Shown here: positions 30,889 through 40,173 of the stretch, piece by piece
Numbering within the stretch: the stretch's first letter is position 1
How the letters are laid out: each line of letters begins with the position of its first letter
DNA from: Parasitella parasitica
Lineage: Eukaryota > Mucoromycota > Mucoromycetes > Mucorales > Mucoraceae
NCBI GenBank assembly: GCA_025201805.1
Contig: MU619258.1
Coordinates: forward strand, 274,964-315,136
Length of the DNA stretch: 40,173 nucleotides
Direction of reading: 5' to 3'
The notes under the pieces: model-generated
Databases searched by the model: none
Seen by the model: only the letters and a program-made list of their open reading frames with translations
Told to the model about the DNA's origin: nothing
Made by a program: the position numbers and the translations under genes

Positions 30889-31506
30889 CTGTGAAATTCA
30901 CTATATTGATATGCATTCCTCTTCTGGATTCATGCAGTTACCTTAAATTGATCTGGACTACATATGTGCACAGCTAATAAGATATACAATACAGTTTTAT
31001 ACTATATAAGATATAGGCTAGAGATGGCACCACTAGGATAGATTTAGTATGTTTTACGAGCTTTTACGGTATCATAGAAGATCTATGCTTCAGATTTGTA
31101 TTCTCAGTTTCCAGATACGCACTACAGACATATAATTATGTCCACGATATTAGCTACAGATATATTATGTACTACATACTTGTAAAATATCTGCAATGCT
31201 ATAGATATGCTCATAACATGCTATAGACATGCTACATATACAGATATATGCTAAGATGAATACCAAGTGATATACACTGACTAAATAAGACTATACTAGA
31301 AATGATATACGCTTATGGATCGATATTAATAATCTTCGTATAATGGAAGATTAATCAAGGTACCTTGGGTAAAGTCTATCTACTCACTCAGATAGATATA
31401 AGTTATCTTTAGTCTGCTGATATGTCGTTTAGCACAAAATTAAGATGCTAAATATTCAGAAATTTTTTTCAGTGAATCAATGTAACATCTTATACCGATT
31501 CCACAG
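30889..31506 (-). repeat. Dispersed non-coding block, copy B (inverted relative to copy A)
   Basis: Reverse complement matches 10428-11273 over its length. On the minus strand it starts CTGTGGAATCGGTATAAG and ends CACTATAG-like sequence reading AGTGAATTTCACAG, so the two ends form a short imperfect inverted repeat (CTGTGGAATC against CTGTGAAATTC). Neither the Tc1-type terminal repeats nor the Fanzor frame accompany this copy. The hairpin AATCTTC...GAAGATT is present at 31331-31352 with a different loop. No clear target-site duplication flanks it. Confidence 0.8.
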
Positions 31507-32079
31507 AGATATCACGATATTTAGTGACAGTTGAGATATCACACTAATTCGTATCTGATACGATCATATAATATATTCGCAGTAAATCAGGAAGCGTAGC
31601 ACTTGTGGTAATTGATATAACCAAGATGTAGCAGTGTGTACTGTATACATCATTCTGCTCAAAAGGTTGGTGGTAGATGAATTTGATCCATGTAAGGTAT
31701 ATGGCAGTTAATATACTTTGTTACGCTCAAATACACTCAAATTATAGCTTTTTATTGATTACTTTGGATAAAAACATCACTATTTTCAATTGAGGGGTAA
31801 AATATGAGTGCGGTAGGTAGCTTAGAAATGCTTTGATATACATGGATACTTAAGAAGCTTTAAAATACGAAATACTACCAAATCTGCACTTTCATCCGCC
31901 TAAAGGAAGTTAACCTTACAATGTTTGAGCTTGGTAATTTGTTCGTAACTGGCAATACAATTTGGCTTACGCTTATTATTGACAATTATCAAAGCTTCAA
32001 CCAAACAAACACAATTTGATACATAATGCGTTTTATTTCAACTTAATTATGTATACATGTATATAGCAGTTCATAACCC
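31507..32079. other. Intergenic DNA downstream of RAD16
   Basis: 573 AT-rich bases after the dispersed block and before the RAD16 stop. GAGATATCAC occurs twice at 31505-31540. No gene or RNA motif recognised. Confidence 0.5.
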
Positions 32080-35000
32080 TCACATGACAAACAGGAATCG
32101 TAAATCTTCTACAGATAATTTATCCAACGCATTTGAATTCTTTCCAACCGTGCTGTCTACTAAAGCTGTTTTCTTCTCTTGCAATTGCACAATACGACTT
32201 TCTATGCTATTTTCAATGATCAAGCGAGTGATCTTGATGGGACGATGCTGGCCAAGTCTGTGAATACGGTCCATTGCCTAATTATATGATATACAGTAAG
32301 TCAGTCTTAAATGTGTTGTGATAGCAGGCTCTAGAAAATTTACTTGTACTAAAAAATAAAAAAAATAAAACGTTAGCATGTGTATTAGTTAAGTGAATAT
32401 GTAACCTACATTCAGCAGCCTATGTAGAAATGTAAAGAAAAAATACATGAAAAAAGAAAAAAACGTTTAAAATGCGTCCTTAATTCAGATACTTTAAAAA
32501 CTTACAGGGTTCCACCAAGGATCACTAGGTAAAAATGAAAGTGAGTAAAATGCATGAATTATAAATACAGTGATAGTTACCATATAAATACTCGGCTTGC
32601 TTCAGTTAAATTTAGCGCAACTCCACCAGCTTTAAGGCTAATCAGAAAGACAGTTACCGTAGGTTTGGTCATAAAGCTGTAGCGATGTATAATAAATAAA
32701 GATTTCACAAAAGAGAAGCTGTCAAAATACATACTGATTGATAGCGGCAGCTCTTTTTTCAGGAGACATTGTTCCATCAAGTCGAATGCATTCAAAGCCT
32801 GCACGAGAGAGGCGCCAATAGACCAAATCAAGGAAATTAACAAATTGAGAAAATACAATGCTTTAAAAAATAATTGTTATAATTAATATTTATGAGCACA
32901 AGCTAAAATCGTACCTTTTAATTGTCTTGTCTTCTCTTCGTAAATTAGATAACTCTTCTACAAGCGCTTCGATCTTGGTTGAACTACGCCACTTGTCCAT
33001 ATCAATACGATTCACAATGCTAGATCTAGAGTAGTTTGAATTTACACCTGGGCCATCCGATACTTCAATAGCCGGTTGAGAGAGGTCCACAGAAAATTCA
33101 GCAAAGCAAGACGGACAGCGAGGGTTTTCTCCACGCTCGTCATCGAAGCTATTGCAGTACTGTACACAGCATTCTCTGCAGAACACATGTTTGCAAACTG
33201 CAGCAATTGCATCTTCCGGAGGATCATTGCACAGCATGCACACCAGCTGTTGATTGTCAGCTTTCTTTTTGGTCACCAAATCAGGATGATCAGAACACTG
33301 ACGCATTTTCATCAACAATTCAAAGATATTTGCATAGTTGTTCAATACAGTTCCTGCTTCTACGTAGGTGGTAAAGGTACGTGCCACTGAAGAATACAAA
33401 GAAGTGTAGACATCTTCTTCCTCATCACTAAAGTAATCACGACGCACAATCACAGTACGGGGAGGCAAGCCCAAGTCGTCAGCACATTCGACCTTGGTTC
33501 TTCTTAACATGATTCTATCCAATAACAAACCAAGCTTCTTCAAAGCTACTCTACCGTCATTGATATAACCATTGGTTTGTATAGGCTTAAGTACTTCATT
33601 GTTCCACCAGCAAACATGGCTCATGGGAGTATGGTGGCAAGTGTCACAGGTACGTTTGTCTGAAAATTTCCAAGTGATTTCTTTACATGGGCATTTAGTG
33701 CAGTAGTAAAATGCGAATGGATCAGCCTTCATGAAACGAATTAAAGAGTATAATTCACCAACACGATTTTGCAAGGGAGTTCCAGTTAATGACCATTTGA
33801 AAGTGCCTTGAACATTGAATACAGATCGAGCAGTGTTTGATGATCTGTCTTTGATATTGTGTGCCTGAACGAGAAACGTTAATAATGTAAATCATGAGTC
33901 AAAAAAATTTGATGCATTACTTCATCCAGTATAACACGATGCCATTTCACTTTATGCAGGATAGATTTTTCTTTATAGATAGCAGCATGACCAGCCTTCT
34001 TTACGCCATATTCTTGACGACGGAAAGCAGATTCCATGATGGAGTCTATTTAAAACAAATTAGATGGGGTTTAATATATTAAGATTTGCACACTTGCATG
34101 TTGATAACACCACATCATATTTTTCTAAATCGGATTGCTTTTTTGTGCGATTTTGACCATGGAAGATGTGAACTGACAAGGCATTTTTTGTGTGCTTGAG
34201 TATCTCATCCCTCCACTGCATAATAGCAACAGTAGGGGCAATAACCAGGTTTGGCTTTTGCTTATCGCTCAACAGGAGGGCAATGGTTTGAATAGTTTTA
34301 CCCATGCCCATTTCATCAGCTAAAATACCACCTTTGAACTTGAAAACATGTGCATTAGTGCTCAAATAGCCTGTATTTCAGGTATGTTATAACCTACAGT
34401 TTCGAGTTTCTCTTGCTGGAGCATCCACCCAACACCATATTTTTGAAAAGGTAATAAAGGCAATGTCATTTGAAAAGGCTGTTCAATGGGGATGACCTTT
34501 GCCGGTGCAATCTTTTCTAAATCCTCCCATATATCCTCCAGTTCTGGATGTTGAATAAGTACTTTGTCTTGGGTTTTTTTGTACTACAGACAATAGGAAC
34601 GCGTTGAGCGTGAGTTCTTGTGAGCTGCATGAAAATTAAAAACTTACATGAGGTTCCCTTGCGAGCCTACGTCTTTGAGTGATACGCCGTCTGGGAATGT
34701 TTCGGGTGCTGGCCAATGCTTCATCTTCGTCAGAGGTAGTTTCCTCAGTAGAAGTGGCATCACTTTCTGAGGATGACGACAAATCTTCATCCGTGTCAGA
34801 GTTGTGAAGGCTAGTGTTTCTTCGAGCAGCAAGAATATTTGATAGCACCAAATCCAAGTTAGCTTCGCTTTGTGCATCTTCCTGGTCAGAGACTTGCTGA
34901 GAACCTGAATCAAACTCAGTTAAAGTCGAAGGTAATGCTGGAGAAGCTGCGGAATCAGCAAGCACACTGTCTAACTCATACTCTGTATCATCAAGACTTA

Positions 35001-35385
35001 TTGATGAAGTTGTGCTGCTACCTGCATTGCTACTGCTTGTATTGCTATTTGTGCTGTTGCTGTTGTCGCCGTCATGTTGTAGCTTGATTTCTGCAATACG
35101 GCCTCTTATAAAACTAGCATCCCGTTCAAGTTTTGGGCGACGAGGCATTGGCAATATTACCTTGACTTTACCTTTACCGTTACCTTTTTCTCTTGAAGAA
35201 CTTGTTATCTGGCGAGTTGGCATACGGAGAGGCTTTTGAAAATCGTCATCATCGTCGTCTTGATCATTTACAGCATCAGAAGACGCTATTGCGTTGTCAG
35301 TCTCCATAAGGTCGTCATCTGGATCTGCTGCTTCTATTTTCTGCTTTTTGGCTAGTCTAGATGAAGAACGACGAGTGGAAACCAT
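32080..35385 (-). CDS. RAD16: RAD16, SNF2-family/RING DNA repair ATPase
   Basis: Subunit of the global-genome nucleotide excision repair complex with Rad7; moves along or remodels damaged chromatin, and the RING supports ubiquitin ligase activity. 897 residues in 11 exons: 35385-34648, 34583-34398, 34338-34098, 34045-33921, 33864-32915, 32860-32735, 32676-32581, 32524-32506, 32419-32410, 32348-32344 and 32277-32080. N-terminus: basic, then acidic and Ser-rich. Helicase motif I DEMGMGKT is at about 316-323 and DEAH at about 429-432. TGTPLQNR and RIMLRRTK follow. The RING is at about 639-685 ([10 protein letters not shown]...[10 protein letters not shown]...CPSC). Motif V is [12 protein letters not shown] and motif VI is [10 protein letters not shown]. 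Intron 3 has a GC donor (T|GCAAGT). Exons 8-10 are 19, 10 and 5 nt. Confidence 0.95.
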
Positions 35386-37088
35386 TTTGATGAAAGTAAG
35401 TAATTGAAGAGAAAGAAGTGAAGAGAGAGCCTGGTTTTTTGTTTAAAAAAGTCAAATTTAGTTTGACACTCGATGTTTGACGGTCAGTTAATGTTTGGCT
35501 GAAATTGTGTACCTTGAGCCTTCATAATAATTCAAGTGGCTATGTTTTGCAGAAAAATGCGTAGTAAAAGCAAGCAATTTTTTGCGCATCCCATATAGCT
35601 GTATCCTCTAACACACTATTGCTATATCTATTGTATACTTTATCTATTGCAAAACCTTATTCGCTTTCTTTTCTAACAATCCAAGCTTGGCAGTGATTTA
35701 TTTCATGTGGAGAACCTATCATGCATTCAAAATTACTACGGATTTAAGCCACTCTCTCACTCCTTTTATGTGTAACTTGAAAGCGGATCGAGATCGAACA
35801 GTCTAATCGTTAAATTTGCAACCATCTTGGGAATTAGAAAGTAAATAGTGCCGCACACCTTGTTGTAACACAGCTTTTTCATCATTCAATTATTTCAACG
35901 AGATACATATAAAGCAATGTTGTTAATGAATATCGAGGACAATGACTGTATCTCAGAGAAACATATCAGGATTGTTGATTTGTGATTGTAAGATCGCTTG
36001 ATAGCCAACTTATAACAATAAACTAGTAAGAAAAAACTTGTCATGAAGTTTTGTATATATAACTATAGAAAATTAAAAAGTTCATACATTGATATGTGTA
36101 GAAGAGCAAGATGAATGTCAAAGACATAGCTGCTTTTTTTTTATTATTATTTGCTTCTGAAAACATGCAAAGCTCACAATTCTGGAATTGTACAAACATT
36201 ACATGCAGTATGTTTAATCTATTATTTATTCTTTAACAATCTGCTAATTGATCGATCTACGTATGAGAGAATAAGAAGAGCCGAGTGTAATTTAGATGTA
36301 ATGTTTGATGACATATAAGGTTTAACTCAGAGTAATACCGATAGCAATATGATGAGACTAAGTGCTAACGACAAAGAATCGGGGAAACAAAGGAATTACA
36401 GGTAGAAATGGTACTCACCTTCTTCAGCGGTCTGACGAACATTGCATCGAGAAGTTGCCAAATATCGATATCAAATATATGTGTCACTGATTATTATTGT
36501 TGTATCCAACTTTTGTATATAAGTTATTTTATAGCTTGTTTTGATTTGTCTGAAGATTATAGACATATCTCTTGGTATTGTTTTTTTATATGTAGCACTG
36601 TGTTATATTCCAGATTAAATATATAATTTATTGCAAAAACCAATTAATAAAGGGCGAATAAAACATAGAAGTAAAGATATCGAAATATAAGTAGATAAAG
36701 AGAAGAGTAAAAAGATGAGATAGCTTGAAGTCTTAAATATATGCATAATTAGGTTACCACGCAACACATTGTTCCATTTTCGATTATTGATTTATGAAGG
36801 CGCTTGCAACATGTACTTACCACTAGGTATCAAATAATCAGTAATAAGATACATCCGTTAGATATTATACCGGCCCACTTTTATAAATTGGATTTAGAAA
36901 GTATTGTAAAAGTAAACAGCTTCTTTTTAGTTGAGCAGACGGCCCAAAACACTGTGTTCGGAAGAATTCGCTTTGATATTCAAAATGAAAATGATATCAG
37001 GAGTAGGACCGTACTTTATATTGTTTACAATAAATTTGATAACAGTATTTAATGTAGTATTTAATAACTTGTATCTGCACCATCACAT
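35386..37088. other. Gene-free AT-rich region
   Basis: 1.7 kb with only short chance frames in both strands. The left end holds the RAD16 promoter. I find no domain motif, RNA gene or clear repeat. Confidence 0.5.
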
Positions 37089-37847
37089 TTGATGCTGGCA
37101 GTTTTGTTGACATTTGGTGCTCAAAACTATAACGAGTGTTGGTACCTTTTTCTTTTTTCTACTTACAAAATCAAGCAAATATACATCATGGCTAGTTCCT
37201 TATCTCCGACTATTGGCGAAAATTCAAAAGGCAAATGTCATTCGTACGTGTATTCCAAAGACAAAGTCAATGACGTACATGCTCAAGATGTTTGTTTTGA
37301 TACACTGCAGCATACTGTCAAAAGTGATGGTATCAAAGACAAAGGTGGGGTAGCCTGTGAAAATTAAGCAGAGAAAACTTGGGAGTAGCTTCAATTCTCT
37401 CCTTGCAAGTTACACATTGAATGTGTTGCGTGATATTGTGTCGAGTTTGTTCGAAGCCACAATACAATTAAAATTTATTTCACGAAGTACCATGCAATTT
37501 TTTCCCTGGTTCTTTTTCAGTATCGAATATTTTGTAGTCACTCATAGCATCCTCTCTCCTAATGTTGCTATTGTCACTGCACATTAAACATTTGCGTTCA
37601 ACACAGAAGCTGTTGACAAAGTCATTTGTACCATAGCTAGCGAGCCATATACTCGAGACACAATGTATCTAGCATTTCACTCAACGCTCTCTACAAAATG
37701 GTTCAAATGCTCCCAACAAACCATTAAAAGACAAGGTCGAAAATGCAAATTTAACTCGATTTGAATCTGCAGGTAAACAGAGAACCAATGAGTCTGGGCG
37801 CAATGACTTGTGCTGTGTTATGTCGCACAAGAGTATAAACAGTGTTT
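37089..37847 (+). pseudogene. Eroded coding fragments, plus strand
   Basis: Several short protein-like stretches in shifting frames: MASSLSPTIGENSKGKCHSY ... KDKVNDVHAQDVCFDTLQHT (37187-37367), EAVDKVICTIASEPYTRDTM (around 37610-37660) and SNAPNKPLKDKVENANLTRF ... NESGRNDLCC (ending 37847). They are interrupted by stops and frame changes. Family not recognised. They may be the remains of one mobile-element gene. Confidence 0.3.
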
Positions 37848-38128
37848 AATTTTGAATCACTTTTCACCTTGTCGGAGCAAGCCAAGCATCACATTTAAAG
37901 TTTCCTCCAGATCAGGAACGACCAAGGCGGTAATTTAACCTTATTTTACGGCATTTGTTCATGGTAAAAGGTTTAGGTCTCCTGCTAGATCGCTGCATTA
38001 TACGAAAATATGATTTCATGATACTCAGCTTACCGTTGGTACATGTACGTAATTTTTTGGTAGAAAACATGTAATTATTTCGGGGTGTTTCATTGGTTTG
38101 TGGCTGTCCACGTACCCTGACCGAGGCA

Positions 38129-38432
38129 TCATCCGTGCGTAACTGTAGTGGTGACATTAGAAAATTCAAACCAACTATAATGACCGGCGTACTTGCCGTC
38201 TGGGTCTGTTAATCTAGCCATACAATTGGTTCAGGTAACGTGCTTAAGGTTATTGCTGCAATAAAAGTCAATTCTTGTAGTACATCGCTTGGTATATCAT
38301 GCTGAATAAATGGTGGACTACTCGCCGAATGGTTGGATACCTTGATGCCTAATGGAGTCAAAAAGTAATCGGGTGGTCGCCTTTAAGCAATGTGGCCCCT
38401 ATTTTAGCCAAATAATCAATATTAACGCCCAT
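38129..38432 (-). pseudogene. Frameshifted coding remnant, minus strand
   Basis: Reading from 38432: MGVNIDYLAKIGATLLKGDH, then after a one-base frame change FLTPLGIKVSNHSASSPPF, IQHDIPSDVLQELTFIAAI and LSTLPEPIVWLD, a TAA, then after another shift DPDGKYAGHYSWFEFSNVTT to a TGA. The composition is clearly protein-like and continuous in sense but broken by at least two frameshifts. I do not recognise the family. Further downstream (37912-38128) the minus strand stays open in one frame but looks less convincing. Confidence 0.4.
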
Positions 38433-40103
38433 AATTTACGATTTTGCCATGACGAATCAGGTATGTATGTAGCAAGAATAAGGAATGGAAGGGTGATGAT
38501 CGTATCTGCTGTATGAGATGTACGTTAATAGCTGGTATGTGCGCTCAGATATCCCAACGATTTCAGAGTGGGTCCAACTGGTGAGTCAGCTTCTTGTTAC
38601 GGAATCAAACCTTAATCTAATTACATTTTAGCAAATGATAAATCTGAAGGTGGAATCCCTGTTCCTGAATCATGTGTTGCACATACTGACTCGAGAGAGG
38701 AGCAAATACCGAAGATGAGTGATGTTAACCAGTGACATCGGTGAATGCAACGATGATGACAGTATGAACCTAACTGATCTCATTAAAAACTTGTGGTAAA
38801 GCTCAATAATGATGAATACGTTACATAAGCACAAGTGGAACCGGTATACAATACGGCCCTTGATGTGAGTTTATCCCCATATCAAATATCTTTCACCTCG
38901 ACCAGTCGCAATTATAATGCTTGCCAAAAAGGTTGAATTGGAGGAATATCTATTTACTTGAGCATCGAAATTCAAGGCAAATCAATTGAGGAATTATGTC
39001 ATATACATATATAAAAAAAAGGCATTTACTCTGGAACTTTTAAAACAGGCAAAAAAAAAAATCAGGTTGAAAAGAATTGAAGCAATACATGATATTTGTC
39101 TTGCTCATGAGGAATGGTCTTCTGAATGTAAGATTTATTTTTAATTAAATATATAGTCTTATGCTCAATGATGATGATAGCTTATAGGGTCTTTTGACAG
39201 CTATATGTACAGAATTCGAAGCGTATAACTATAGAATAAAGATACAAAGGATAAGTAAAAGACATGTAAACATCTTCGTACATTTTTACATTGAAAACAG
39301 AATTAGTATTTATATTACATTTTCATGATATGTATTTTTTTGTAGGAATGCTTCAGAAAGGTTTGAATTTATTGTACATCTCCTTAAACCCCAACACTTA
39401 TTCATTTGTAGGTCATTGTTGTCAACAATTTATGTGGGATTACAGCAAGTTCTGAGCACAAGAGAGTGACAAATTAATTTTGGTTATTTTAGTCAACATT
39501 AATAATAAAATGTCATTTTGCAACATTCGAATTTGTTATTTCTGACGATCAAAGAAAAACTATATCTATACTTCTATATGTACGAATTTGTTTAGTTTTT
39601 TAAGGGAGCCAATTCTATTAAAGAGTGGGGTAAAGTAAATAAAACTTTCAGCGGATAAATAAGGATTAATTAAAATATGTACAGTTATAGAAAAAATGAC
39701 AGATTCCTATACAAGTTCATGTCATGTATCATGGATTTGTAGGAAAAAGTTATTAAGGGGTTGAATACATATAATTGGGGCAAGATTTACTGGTTCAAAT
39801 CAATGCCAATCCACCTTGAAAAAACGTGGGGTAACTATATTTGTTGAAAAACGTGCTCTTCTGATGTATTACATTTTTACCATCTTAAAGTAGATACATA
39901 ACTTTGCGATTCTTATGACCAAAAAAGTCTTGTTTTTAAGTTTCTTTCAGCGTCAGACTCCCAATGCAATTTGACCGAGATTAATGCAAACATAGACAAT
40001 TTACATATATATATGTTTTACATGTAAAAAGTGATGCAAATGACTTTGGTCCAATTGAAGACATTAAGGGGAGCCAAATAAAAAAACGAAAATGTATACA
40101 GAT
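38433..40103. other. Gene-free, probably eroded repeat DNA
   Basis: 1.7 kb of AT-rich DNA. Short protein-like stretches occur (for example EGGIPVPESCVAHTDSREEQ near 38650), but stops in all frames prevent any gene model. No terminal repeats or RNA genes seen. Confidence 0.45.
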
Positions 40104-40173
40104 ATTTTTTTCTTTTTCTTTTCTTTTCTAACATTTCACTCTTCTCTTTTTTTTCATTTTTTTTTTTTTTTTT
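40104..40173. repeat. Pyrimidine-rich / poly-T run at window end
   Basis: Continuous T/C tract ending in an uninterrupted T run that reaches the last base. It could be a promoter pyrimidine tract of a gene beyond the window or a low-complexity contig end. Confidence 0.6.

Noticed and set aside
39780-39830. Possible tRNA B-box (GGTTCAAATC)
   Set aside because: No matching A-box or foldable cloverleaf upstream. No other tRNA-like signal found in the window.

Overview
The window is nuclear DNA of an early-diverging fungus, most likely a Mucorales member (Mucoromycota). The coding genes are fungal (DASH subunit HSK3, Mtf2-like factor, ZUO1, RAD16, VPS16, NUP155/170). Introns are numerous and short (about 45-85 nt, GT-AG plus two apparent GC-AG). 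The intergenic DNA is AT-rich and littered with decayed transposons of types common in Mucorales. All exon structures were assembled by eye from splice signals, reading-frame continuity and family conservation, with no transcripts. Every complete model adds up to a whole number of codons.

Layout. 1-902: 3' part of an aminoglycoside-phosphotransferase-like (ACAD10/11 APH-type) kinase gene, cut by the window edge. 1520-2390: four-finger C2H2 protein, tail to tail with HAM1/ITPase (2458-3419, minus). 3420-6170: gene-poor, with a broken Tc1-like transposase (5193-5872). 6171-9846: compact cluster of HSK3 (minus), RPA-interacting protein (plus) and an 11-exon protein resembling the Ybp2/glomulin family (plus). 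10319-12467: mobile-element nest. A Tc1/mariner-type element with TA target duplication carries a decayed Fanzor (eukaryotic TnpB-like) fragment and a non-coding block, and it abuts a putative retroelement fragment flanked by 14-bp direct repeats. 12805-14009: Mtf2-like mitochondrial factor. 14107-15341: protein-kinase-fold gene with degenerate catalytic motifs, divergent from ZUO1 (15498-16826). 16965-17927: four-segment membrane protein related to voltage-sensor domains. 18484-21926: dipeptidyl aminopeptidase (DPP IV/STE13/DAP2 type). 22213-23011: ribosomal protein uS13 (RPS18). 23811-27113: NUP155/170-type nucleoporin that ends early, divergent from VPS16 (27510-30516). 30889-31506: second, inverted copy of the non-coding block of the Fanzor-bearing element. 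32080-35385: RAD16 with 19-, 10- and 5-nt exons. 35386-40173: no intact gene, only eroded coding fragments.

Most genes are unrelated housekeeping functions, as is usual for fungi: nucleotide sanitation (HAM1), DNA metabolism (RPA-interacting protein, RAD16), chromosome segregation (HSK3, possibly Ybp2/glomulin), translation (ZUO1, uS13), nuclear transport (NUP155) and vacuolar fusion (VPS16). Three head-to-head pairs probably share promoters: HSK3/RPAIN, pseudokinase/ZUO1 and NUP155/VPS16. The least explained material is the Fanzor-in-Tc1 element, its dispersed non-coding block with a conserved hairpin, and the RAD16 micro-exon chain.
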